Assembly: GCF_000519185.1 (NCBI RefSeq)
Contig: NZ_JAFA01000018.1
Location: forward strand, 105,419-169,418
Direction: 5' to 3'
DNA length: 64,000 nt
Source of the DNA: Paraburkholderia nodosa DSM 21604
Lineage (GTDB): Bacteria; Pseudomonadota; Gammaproteobacteria; Burkholderiales; Burkholderiaceae
A program made the translations under genes and the position numbers. Below the pieces are notes generated by a model, which saw only the letters and a program-made list of their open reading frames with translations, searched no databases and was not told the origin of the DNA. Within the stretch, counting starts at the first letter, position 1; every line of letters begins with the position of its first letter. Below, piece by piece: positions 24,842-32,730 of this stretch.

Positions 24842-25669
24842 TCAAGCGCCGCAAGCCCCTTCCAGCGCCTGCGCGAGACTCACGTATTCCTCAACGGGCA
24901 CTTCCTCGGCACGGCGCGCCAGATCGAAGCCTAGCGCGTCGAAATCGAGGCGCTCGCGGTAATCGCTGAGCGTATTGCGCAGCATCTTGCGGCGCTGCGA
25001 GAAGGCCGCCGTCACGAGTTCGCCAAGCACGGCGTCGTTGACCTTCGGCAGTTCGTGCGGCGCGTAAGGAATCATGCGCACGATCGCGGAATCCACCTTG
25101 GGCGGCGGCTGGAACGACTCGGGCGGCACGTCGATCAGCTTGTCGATCACGTAGCGGTACTGGAGCATCACCGTGAGACGGCCGAACGCCTTGCTACCGG
25201 GCTCCGCCACCATGCGCTCGACCACTTCGTTCTGCAGCATGAAGTGCTGGTCGATCACGCGCCCGGCGAACGCGGTGAGGTGAAACAGCAGCGGGCTCGA
25301 AATGTTGTACGGCAGGTTGCCGACAATGCGCAGCGAGGGCTTCTCGCCCGGCGCCGCGAGCGTGCCGAAGTCGAACGCAAGCGCGTCGCCCGCATGGAGT
25401 TCGAGCAGCGGGCCGAACTTCTTCGTGAGGCGCGTGATCAGGTCGCGGTCCAGCTCGACCGCGTGCAGCGGCGATTCGGGCGTGGCGAGCCGTTCGATGA
25501 GCGGCTCGGTGAGCGCGCCGAGACCCGGCCCGATCTCGACCATGCGCTCGCCGCGCTGCGGCCGGATGACGTCGACGATCGAATCGATCACGCCTGTGTC
25601 GACAAGAAAGTTCTGGCCGAAGCGCTTGCGCGCGAAGTGGCCCTGGTGCTGTCTGCTGCTGTTGGACAT
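24842..25669 (-). CDS. rsmA: 16S rRNA (adenine1518/1519-N6) dimethyltransferase
   Basis: KsgA/RsmA dimethylates two adjacent adenines near the 3' end of 16S rRNA during 30S assembly. The chosen ATG at 25669 gives 275 aa; a TTG five codons earlier is also in frame. The protein has ARKRFGQNFLVD at the start, the SAM site MVEIGPGLGALTEPL (about 45-59), the target-base motif NLPYNISSPLLF, and a C-terminal helical domain. It starts 15 bases after the pdxA stop, giving the classic lptD-surA-pdxA-ksgA order. Confidence 0.96.
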   Translation of the reverse strand: MSNSSRQHQGHFARKRFGQNFLVDTGVIDSIVDVIRPQRGERMVEIGPGLGALTEPLIERLATPESPLHAVELDRDLITRLTKKFGPLLELHAGDALAFDFGTLAAPGEKPSLRIVGNLPYNISSPLLFHLTAFAGRVIDQHFMLQNEVVERMVAEPGSKAFGRLTVMLQYRYVIDKLIDVPPESFQPPPKVDSAIVRMIPYAPHELPKVNDAVLGELVTAAFSQRRKMLRNTLSDYRERLDFDALGFDLARRAEEVPVEEYVSLAQALEGACGA

Positions 25670-25684
25670 CTTCTCTGGAATCAA

Positions 25685-26707
25685 TCAGATGGCGCGCCGG
25701 TGGCGCGCCATCGAAACGGCGGTGTCGAGGGCGGCGATCAGGCTGCCGGCGTCCGCGCGGCCAGTGCCGGCGAGGTCGAGCGCGGTGCCATGATCGACCG
25801 AGGTGCGCACGATCGGCAAGCCGAGCGTGACGTTGATGCCTTCGCCGAACGTCGCGTATTTCAGGACCGGCAGGCCCTGGTCGTGGAACATCGCCAGCAC
25901 ACAGTCCGCGTCCTTCAGGTAGCGCGGCTGGAACAGCGTGTCGGCGGGGTACGGGCCGCGCGCGTCGATGCCTTGCGCGGCGGCGGCGGCCAGCGCCGGC
26001 GAGATCGTATCGATTTCCTCGCGCCCCAGGTAGCCATTCTCGCCCGCATGCGGGTTGAGGCCGGTCACCAGGATGCGCGGCAGCGGCACGCCGAAATGGT
26101 GACGCAGGTCATGATCGATGATGCCGAGGGTTTCAACGAGCCCCTCGACGGTGAGCGCCGCCGACACGTCCTTGAGCGGCAAATGCGTCGTGGCGAGCGC
26201 CACGCGCAACGGACGCGCGCCGGTGCCCGCCAGCATCATGACCACGCGCGGCGTGTGCGTACGTTCGGCGAGGTATTCGGTGTGGCCGGTGAACGGCACG
26301 CCGGCGTCGTTGATGGTGCTCTTTTGCAGCGGAGCGGTGACGATCGCGTCGAATTCGCCGGCCAGTGCGCCGTCGATGGCGCGGTCGAGCAGCGCCAGCA
26401 CATAGCGGCCGTTCGCGGCGTCGAGTTTGCCGGGCTTGGCAGGCGTGGCCAGCGCCACATGCTCGACCTGCACAGGCTGGTTCGCCAGCACGGCGGACCA
26501 ATCGACGCTCGCGGCCTGCGCGCGCGTTTCGAGCAGCGCGCTGTCTCCGAGGACGACGAACTGCGCGTCGGGCCAGTGCGCCGAGGCGCCCGCCAGCGCG
26601 GCGGCGGTCAGCTCGGGACCGACGCCGGCCGGCTCACCCGTGGTGATGGCGATGCGGATCGGCCCCGCCCTCCGCGGAGCCGGCGACGACGATGCGGAGG
26701 CGTTCAT
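25685..26707 (-). CDS. pdxA: 4-hydroxythreonine-4-phosphate dehydrogenase
   Basis: PdxA oxidises 4-phosphohydroxy-threonine in the DXP-dependent pyridoxal phosphate pathway. The 340-aa protein has the N-terminal TTGEPAGVGPEL motif (about 20-31), the metal-binding FTGHTEYLAER segment (about 139-149), GLNPHAGENG (about 217-226), and the HDQGLPVLKY motif near 288. ATG 26707 has AGGGATCG upstream. It starts 24 bases after the surA stop and ends 15 bases before ksgA. Complete. Confidence 0.95.
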   Translation of the reverse strand: MNASASSSPAPRRAGPIRIAITTGEPAGVGPELTAAALAGASAHWPDAQFVVLGDSALLETRAQAASVDWSAVLANQPVQVEHVALATPAKPGKLDAANGRYVLALLDRAIDGALAGEFDAIVTAPLQKSTINDAGVPFTGHTEYLAERTHTPRVVMMLAGTGARPLRVALATTHLPLKDVSAALTVEGLVETLGIIDHDLRHHFGVPLPRILVTGLNPHAGENGYLGREEIDTISPALAAAAAQGIDARGPYPADTLFQPRYLKDADCVLAMFHDQGLPVLKYATFGEGINVTLGLPIVRTSVDHGTALDLAGTGRADAGSLIAALDTAVSMARHRRAI

Positions 26708-26731
26708 GGCTCGATCCCTGAGTGACTGCGC

Positions 26732-28090
26732 TTAGTTGTGCGGCGGCGTCATGCCCGCGATCTTGTAATCGACGTAGGCGCTGTCGCGCAGCTGGCGCAG
26801 CCAGTCGGCGTAGGCTCGCTCGGCCTTGCGCTGGCCGATGGCCTGGCGCGCGAGTTCCATTTGCTGCGCGATCGAGCCTTCGGCGTCGCGGCGGCCCAGC
26901 ACCTGGATCAGGTGGTAGCCGTACTCGGTGCGTACCGGCTCGCTCAGCTGGCCGTCCTGCAGCGTATTCATGGCGCGCTCGAATTCAGGCACGGTTTCAC
27001 CCGGGCTGATCCAGCCGAGGTCGCCGCCCTGCGAGGCCGAGCCGTCCTGCGAGTAGGTGCGCGCGAACTTGGCGAAGTCGCCGCCCGCCCCGATTTCCTG
27101 GCGGATTTCGAGCAGCTTCTGGCGCGCCTGGGGCTCGGACATGCCGTCGCCCACACGCAGCAGGATGTGGCGCACGTGCGTTTGCACGAGCTTGGGCGCG
27201 TCGGCGGCCGTACCCTGGCCCTGGCGGCGCTCGACGAGGCGCACGATCTCGAAGCCGTCGTTGGTGCGGATCACCGACGGGTTCACCTCGCCCGGACGCA
27301 TCGTGGAAGCGGCGGTCACGAATTCGGGCGGCAGCTTCGACTGCGGCAGGAAACCCATGTCGCCGCCCTTGCCCGCGTCGCTCGCCTGCGAGTTCGACTT
27401 CGCGAGGCTCTCGAACTTGCTACCCGACTGGGCTTCCTTGAGCAGCGCATTGGCCTTCGCCTGCGCGGCTTCGATGTCGGTTTCCGAGGCGTTCAGCGGC
27501 GCCTTGATGAAGATGTGCTGGAAGTGCAGGTCGCTCGACTGGCCCGCGTTCGGTCCGCGCTGGCTTGCGATGTAGTTCGCGACTTCGGCGTCGGTCACCG
27601 TGACCTTGCTGTCCACTTCCTTCTCGCGCAGCTTCGAGAGCGTGAGCTCCGTGCGTGCGTCGCGCGTGAACGTGGTCCAGGGCACCCCGGCCGCCTCGAT
27701 GCGCGCGCGATAGGTGGCGAGATCCATGCCGTTGGCCTGGGCGAGGCGCTCGAGCGTGCGCTGCACGCCGGCGTCGTCGACGGTGATGCCGTCTTCCTTG
27801 GCCTTCTGGAGCTGAATGCGCTCGAGCACCATCTGGTTGAGCACCTGCGCGCGCAACTGCTCCTCGGGCGGAACCGGCGCGTTTTGCTGCTGCAGCCGAT
27901 GAGCAATCATTTCGGCGCGGCTGTCGAGCTCGCGCTGCGTGATCACGCCGTCATTGACGACTGCGGCGATCGTGTCGACCGTCTGGCCGTTGCCAGCCGG
28001 GAGACCTTGAGCTTGCGCCGGCGCGGCCGGCAACACGCCTGCGACGGCGAAGAGACTCGCAGCGTACGCTGCCAGGCGAAGCTTTTTCAT
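26732..28090 (-). CDS. surA: Periplasmic chaperone / peptidyl-prolyl isomerase SurA
   Basis: SurA escorts outer-membrane proteins, including LptD, through the periplasm. The 452-aa protein starts at ATG 28090, followed by a signal peptide (KKLRLAAYAASLFAVAGVL, cleavage after AQA near 28). The N-terminal chaperone domain covers about 35-190, with two parvulin domains at about 190-290 and 310-400. The characteristic parvulin motifs FEIVRLVERR and HVRHILLRV are visible. It sits 110 bases downstream of its client gene lptD. An upstream in-frame start adds 18 non-family residues and was not used. Confidence 0.95.
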   Translation of the reverse strand: MKKLRLAAYAASLFAVAGVLPAAPAQAQGLPAGNGQTVDTIAAVVNDGVITQRELDSRAEMIAHRLQQQNAPVPPEEQLRAQVLNQMVLERIQLQKAKEDGITVDDAGVQRTLERLAQANGMDLATYRARIEAAGVPWTTFTRDARTELTLSKLREKEVDSKVTVTDAEVANYIASQRGPNAGQSSDLHFQHIFIKAPLNASETDIEAAQAKANALLKEAQSGSKFESLAKSNSQASDAGKGGDMGFLPQSKLPPEFVTAASTMRPGEVNPSVIRTNDGFEIVRLVERRQGQGTAADAPKLVQTHVRHILLRVGDGMSEPQARQKLLEIRQEIGAGGDFAKFARTYSQDGSASQGGDLGWISPGETVPEFERAMNTLQDGQLSEPVRTEYGYHLIQVLGRRDAEGSIAQQMELARQAIGQRKAERAYADWLRQLRDSAYVDYKIAGMTPPHN

Positions 28091-28200
28091 GATTCCCACA
28101 GATACTCCAATGTTGGCGGGCACGCTTCGCCCGTCTCTATGCAACCGACACCGCGTTGCCCCGAGGCGCCTCGCGCAAGCAAGGCGCTCCGGATCACGCG

Positions 28201-30585
28201 TTATTGATAATCAGTGAAGCGCGAATCCGGCGGCGACTGAGCCGGCAGCTGCGTGTACCCCGGCACTGCGGTCCTGAACGCCGCCACCAGCCCGTTGTCG
28301 ACGTTCGACAGTCCCTTGAGCGTAAGCTGCGCGAGAAACCGCGTTGACGAATTCGGCGTGCCCGACGTATTGAGCCCGTTCGCGTAACGCTGCAGGCCGA
28401 CCCCGAGCACCCAGCAATCGGCGTCGTACTGCATGCCGACCAGGCCGTCGACGATCCGATGGCCGTTCAGATCGTAGTTGAAGCGGCCCACGGCGTACAC
28501 CCGGTGCGAGAACGGCCATTGAGCCGAGATCAGAACCTGATTGATCGGCTGGAAGTCGAGCGTGGTGTTCGCGCGCGTGTAGCGGTAGGCCACGTTCAGC
28601 ACGCGGCTCGTTCCCGGGCTGTACCCGAAACCGATGCTCGCCTTGGTGAGCTGGTTGCTGTCGGCATTATATTGGAACGCCGTTTCCGAAGCGAAACCGG
28701 CCCCGATTTTCAGCGCGGCGCCCGCAATCAGGTCCGAATGCGTCGCCTGGCTCGTGCTCTCGCCCGAGTTGAGCGTGACGCGCTGATCCTGGAAGTAGTA
28801 CTGCTGCGCGATCACGAAGCGCGCGCGCTCGTCGCCCGAAGCCGGGTCGATGAAGCGCGTGGTGAGCGCGGCCGTCAGGCGGTTCGCGTCGGCAATGCGG
28901 TCGTTACCGACGAAGGTGTTCGGCGTGAAGATTTCCGCGAGGCCGAAGTCCGACTCGGCGGTATCGAAAAGGGGCGCGAACTGCTGGTTGCGGTACGGCG
29001 TGTACACGTAGTACAGGCGCGGTTCCAGCGTCTGGATGTAATCCTGACCGAACAGGTGCACCGAGCGGTCGAACACGAGGCCCGTGTCGAAGCTGAAGGT
29101 CGGGATCGATTCGGTGAAGCTCTTCGGCGTGCCGACCGGCGAGCCGAAGGTCGTGCCCGCCGGGCCGATGTTGCTCAGGTTGTACGACGCGAAGTGCCAC
29201 TGAACCTTCGGCGTGACGAAGTAACCCGGCCCCATCAGGGAGTACGACAGGTACGGGTTGAAGACGACGCGGTCGCCTTCGGTCGCATTGTCTTCCGTAA
29301 TGCGGAAGCGCGAATAGTCGGCTTCCATGCCGTAGTCGAAGCCGCCGACGTTGTACTTCGCGTACTTAACGTTCAACTGCGGCTCGCGGCCATAGGGCGG
29401 CGTCGACGACTCGACCGTCTGCCAGTGCTGGTAGCGGCCCAGCACGGACCACGGCCCGTTGTTGTACGTGAGGCCGGCTTCCTGCTGGTACAGCGTCTGC
29501 GTGCCGTTCAGGAACTGGTTGGCCGGCGACGACAGGTCCGACGGATAGGTGTTGTCCGAGACCTTGTTGTAGTAGACGTAGCCGCCGAACCCGTTGCCGA
29601 AGTTCTGGTTGTGCTGGATGAACAGCGCGTAGCGGTTCGTCTTCGTGATCGCGTCGTCCGGCAGGAAGGTCCCGGTGATCGAGCCCGAGTAATTCGTCGA
29701 GAGATACCGGTAGTTGCCCTGCAGGAACACGCCGCGCTTCGAGATGATCTCGGGCGTGAACGTGAAGTCGCGGTTCGGCGCGATGTTGAAGTAATACGGC
29801 AGCGAGATTTCGTAGCCGTTCGTCGAGCTGACCGAGAACGTCGGCGGCAGCAGGCCGCTGCGACGGTCACCCGACAGCGGGAACGACAGCCACGGGCTCG
29901 CAAAGATCGGCACGTCCTGGAAGAACAGCACGGCGTTGTGCGCGACGCCTTCGTCGCTGCCGGTGTCGAAATCGAACTCGCTGCCCTTGATGTACCACGC
30001 CGGATTGGTCGAGCAGTGGCACGCCGTGTAGGTGCCGGTCGTGAGCACCGAGCGCTCGCTGTCCAGCAGGTCGGCGCGCGCGGCGCTGCCCGAGCCGCCC
30101 GTGAGCGTGAAATGGTACTTCGGCGCGGGCATGAAGCCCTCGTTCGCCTCGACCTTCAAATGCGCCTCGGGCCCCGAGAACGTCGTGCCGTTCTGCACGA
30201 CCGTGACATTGCCGTAGGCATTGGCCATGTCGGTGTCCTGGTCGTAGTGCAGGGCGTCGCCCTTCACCACGTTCGAACCCTGGCGCAGCTCCGAGGCCCC
30301 TCTGACGGCGAGGTCGGTGTCCACCGTGCCGGTCGTCGAATCGCCGAGCACGAACGTCGCCGGGTGCTGGCCCGACGCATTGGGGTGATCTTCGAGTTGC
30401 GGTGCGATCCGCAGGCTCCACGGGCCGTCCAGCTGCTCGGGCTGCGCGGCCGCGCCCGAGAGCTGGGCGTGCGCGAGCGCGGGCACCAGACCCGGTACGG
30501 CCAGGAGTGCCGCGATGAGCCGCCGCTTGCCCGGCACGCCGTCGTCACTAAGGGAGATCGTCTGGAAAAGCTGTCTGGGCGGCAT
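28201..30585 (-). CDS. lptD: LPS-assembly protein LptD
   Basis: LptD is the outer-membrane barrel that, with LptE, inserts lipopolysaccharide into the outer leaflet. The 794-aa protein starts at ATG 30585, has a signal peptide ending near LAHAQ (about 41), an OstA/LptA-like jellyroll (about 60-220) and a long beta-barrel region (about 230-790) rich in alternating aromatic and polar strands. The cysteines in TYTACHCSTNPAW belong to the plug/disulfide region. It is divergent from amgK across 247 bases. Complete and typical in length for Burkholderiales. Confidence 0.95.
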   Translation of the reverse strand: MPPRQLFQTISLSDDGVPGKRRLIAALLAVPGLVPALAHAQLSGAAAQPEQLDGPWSLRIAPQLEDHPNASGQHPATFVLGDSTTGTVDTDLAVRGASELRQGSNVVKGDALHYDQDTDMANAYGNVTVVQNGTTFSGPEAHLKVEANEGFMPAPKYHFTLTGGSGSAARADLLDSERSVLTTGTYTACHCSTNPAWYIKGSEFDFDTGSDEGVAHNAVLFFQDVPIFASPWLSFPLSGDRRSGLLPPTFSVSSTNGYEISLPYYFNIAPNRDFTFTPEIISKRGVFLQGNYRYLSTNYSGSITGTFLPDDAITKTNRYALFIQHNQNFGNGFGGYVYYNKVSDNTYPSDLSSPANQFLNGTQTLYQQEAGLTYNNGPWSVLGRYQHWQTVESSTPPYGREPQLNVKYAKYNVGGFDYGMEADYSRFRITEDNATEGDRVVFNPYLSYSLMGPGYFVTPKVQWHFASYNLSNIGPAGTTFGSPVGTPKSFTESIPTFSFDTGLVFDRSVHLFGQDYIQTLEPRLYYVYTPYRNQQFAPLFDTAESDFGLAEIFTPNTFVGNDRIADANRLTAALTTRFIDPASGDERARFVIAQQYYFQDQRVTLNSGESTSQATHSDLIAGAALKIGAGFASETAFQYNADSNQLTKASIGFGYSPGTSRVLNVAYRYTRANTTLDFQPINQVLISAQWPFSHRVYAVGRFNYDLNGHRIVDGLVGMQYDADCWVLGVGLQRYANGLNTSGTPNSSTRFLAQLTLKGLSNVDNGLVAAFRTAVPGYTQLPAQSPPDSRFTDYQ

Positions 30586-30786
30586 GTATGGTTTTGGCGA
30601 ATCGGCCCGGCCGCCTGCCCTCTCCATGATGGTGGCCCGCCTGGGCACCCGCCTCCCGATGAACCGGATCGAGGCCGGGCTGCAAACAATTAATTACAAT
30701 TCACCGTCCCCCTGGAGCGACGATGAATGCGGCGAGCGAACCGTCATGCGGGCTTTGGCGCGAGTCGCGTCAAAAAAGTCGTGGGG

Positions 30787-30792
30787 TATTAT
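30787..30792 (+). promoter_or_regulatory. Possible -10 element for amgK-murU
   Basis: TATTAT within GGGGTATTATATGG lies 41 bases before the amgK ATG. The -35 region is weak. In the same divergent spacer an AT-rich run at about 30685-30712 (CAATTAATTACAATT) is the likely place of the lptD promoter on the other strand. Confidence 0.35.
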
Positions 30793-30832
30793 ATGGCAAG
30801 ACGTTGATCCACTGATTTTGCCTCTGGCTTTC

Positions 30833-31906
30833 ATGACCTTTTCCGCCGCGCATTCTCCCGCCGCTTCCTCTGGCGCCTCTCCGACCGACAATCGCCGCGA
30901 CCTGCTCGCCGCCTGGCTCGGCAGCCACGCCCAGCAGTACGCCCTCGACCTCGCAACGCTCGCCCCGGCCTCGGCCGACGCGAGCTTTCGGCGCTATTTC
31001 CGCCTCGCGAGCGCAGGCGCGCACGGCGCGACGCTGATCGCCGTCGACGCCCCGCCGCCCGAAAAAAGCCGCGAATTCGCCCAGATCGCGCAGTGGCTCG
31101 AGGCGGCCGGCGTCCACGTGCCGCGCGTGCTCGAAGCCGATTTCGACGCGGGCTTCATGCTCGTGACCGATCTCGGCACCGCGCCCTACCTGAAAGCGCT
31201 GCAGGAAGCCGGCCCCGGTGCGCGCTCGCGCGAGCTGATGCGCGACGCCATCGACGCGCTGATCCGCTGGCAGCTCAGCTCGCGGCCGGGCGTGCTGCCG
31301 GAGTTCGACGAAGCCTTCATGCGCCGCGAGATGGAGCTGATGCCCGAGTGGTATCTGGAGCGCCATCTGGGCCGCAAGGTCGACGAAGCCACGCGCGGCG
31401 TGCTCGATCGCACCTTCGCCCTGCTCGTGGCGAGCGCCAGCGCGCAGCCGCAAAGCTTCATGCTGCGCGATTTCATGCCCCGCAACCTGATGATCGCCAC
31501 GCCCAACCCCGGCGTGCTCGACTTCCAGGACGCCGTGTACGGCCCGATCACCTACGACGTCGTCTCGCTGCTGCGCGACGCGTTCCTGAGCTGGGACGAG
31601 GAGTTCGAGCTCGACTGCTTCGCGCACTACTGGGAGCGCGCCAAGAAGGCGGGACTGCCCGTCGATGCCGATTTCGGCGAGTTCTACCGCCAGCTCGAGT
31701 GGATGGGCCTGCAGCGCCACATCAAGGTGCTCGGCCTGTTCTGCCGCATCAACTATCGCGACGCCAAACCGCATTACATGGCCGACCTGCCGCGCTTTCT
31801 CGCCTACGCGAGCAAGGTCACGCACCGCTACCGCCCGCTCGCGCCGTTCGCACGGCTCATCGACGAGCTGCAGGGCAGCGCCGTCGAAGTCGCTTACACC
31901 TTCTGA
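30833..31906 (+). CDS. amgK: N-acetylmuramate/N-acetylglucosamine kinase AmgK
   Basis: AmgK phosphorylates the anomeric position of MurNAc (and GlcNAc) in the peptidoglycan recycling route that bypasses de novo UDP-MurNAc synthesis. The chosen ATG at 30833 gives 357 aa. It is an aminoglycoside-phosphotransferase fold: the nucleotide lobe contains ADASFRRYFRLAS (about 43-55), the catalytic loop is FMLRDFMPRNLM and the metal motif is VLDFQDAVYGP. The partner nucleotidyltransferase murU starts 11 bases after the stop, and both diverge from lptD, as in pseudomonads. Pairing with murU makes the function much more likely than aminoglycoside resistance. Confidence 0.88.
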   Translation: MTFSAAHSPAASSGASPTDNRRDLLAAWLGSHAQQYALDLATLAPASADASFRRYFRLASAGAHGATLIAVDAPPPEKSREFAQIAQWLEAAGVHVPRVLEADFDAGFMLVTDLGTAPYLKALQEAGPGARSRELMRDAIDALIRWQLSSRPGVLPEFDEAFMRREMELMPEWYLERHLGRKVDEATRGVLDRTFALLVASASAQPQSFMLRDFMPRNLMIATPNPGVLDFQDAVYGPITYDVVSLLRDAFLSWDEEFELDCFAHYWERAKKAGLPVDADFGEFYRQLEWMGLQRHIKVLGLFCRINYRDAKPHYMADLPRFLAYASKVTHRYRPLAPFARLIDELQGSAVEVAYTF

Positions 31907-31917
31907 AGCGGGCCGTC

Positions 31918-32679
31918 ATGACCCAATCGAATCACACGCCGGCCAGGGCGGGCCACGGCCGCACCGCCATGATCTTCGCCGCCGGACGCGGCGAACGCAT
32001 GCGCCCGCTCACCGACACCTGCCCGAAGCCGCTCCTCGCCGTGGGCGGCAAACCGCTCGTCGTGTGGCAGATCGAGCGGCTCGCCGCGGCGGGCTACACG
32101 CGCATCGTCATCAATCACGCGTGGCTTGGCGCACAGATCGAAGCCGCGCTCGGCGACGGCGCGCGCTTTGGCGTGACGCTCCACTATTCGCCCGAGCACG
32201 ACGCGCTCGAAACGGCGGGAGGTATTGCCCAGGCGTTGCCGCTCATCGAGTCGATGGGCGCGCCCGAGGTGTTCCTCGCGGTGAGCGGCGACGTCTACAG
32301 CGCCTACGATTTCGCGCGCCTGAAGACGCACGCGCAAGCGCTCGCGGCGCAGGCGCAGCCGGGCATGCATCTCGTGATGGTGCCGAACCCGCGGTTCCAC
32401 CCGAAGGGCGACTTCGCGCTGGGCGTCGACGGCCGGCTAGCGCTCGAAGGCGCGCCGCGCTACACGTTCGGCAATATCGGCCTCTATGACACGCGCATGT
32501 TCCGCGACCTCGCGCCCGGCACGAAGCGCGCGCTCACACCGTACTATCGCGAGGCGATCGCGCAAGGACGCGTGAGCGGCGAGCTATACGAAGGCGTATG
32601 GGAAAACGTCGGCACGCCCGCGCAGCTCGAAGCGCTCGACGCCGCGCTGCGAAATTCGACCGACGCGCACCAAAGCTGA
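31918..32679 (+). CDS. murU: N-acetylmuramate-1-phosphate uridylyltransferase MurU
   Basis: MurU makes UDP-MurNAc from UTP and MurNAc-1-phosphate, completing the AmgK recycling route. The 253-aa protein has the nucleotidyltransferase signature MIFAAGRGERMRPLTDTCPKPLL (18-40), the ETAGGIAQAL segment and VSGDVYSAYDF with the metal-binding aspartate. The C-terminus keeps the short family form without a left-handed helix domain. It starts 11 bases after amgK and is followed by a possible terminator. A glucose-1-phosphate nucleotidyltransferase is the alternative but does not explain the amgK pairing. Confidence 0.88.
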   Translation: MTQSNHTPARAGHGRTAMIFAAGRGERMRPLTDTCPKPLLAVGGKPLVVWQIERLAAAGYTRIVINHAWLGAQIEAALGDGARFGVTLHYSPEHDALETAGGIAQALPLIESMGAPEVFLAVSGDVYSAYDFARLKTHAQALAAQAQPGMHLVMVPNPRFHPKGDFALGVDGRLALEGAPRYTFGNIGLYDTRMFRDLAPGTKRALTPYYREAIAQGRVSGELYEGVWENVGTPAQLEALDAALRNSTDAHQS

Positions 32680-32694
32680 AACCGGCAACACGAC

Positions 32695-32730
32695 GCGCCG
32701 TGCCAACGCCGGCGCGGCGCGCTTCTTCAG
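32695..32730 (+). terminator. Possible terminator after murU
   Basis: GCGCCGTGCC (32695-32704) pairs with GGCGCGGCGC (32711-32720) at 9 of 10 positions with a six-base loop, then GCTTCTTC. It lies between the convergent murU and ABC exporter genes. Confidence 0.45.

Noticed and set aside
28459..30693. 744-codon plus-strand frame opposite lptD
   Set aside because: Arg/Val-rich shadow; lptD on the minus strand has signal peptide and barrel pattern.
31471..31491. Loss of the kinase His in the AmgK catalytic loop (LRDF instead of HRDF)
   Set aside because: The LRD form is, as far as I recall, common in AmgK-like proteins of alpha- and beta-proteobacteria, and the Asp, Asn and second Asp are kept.
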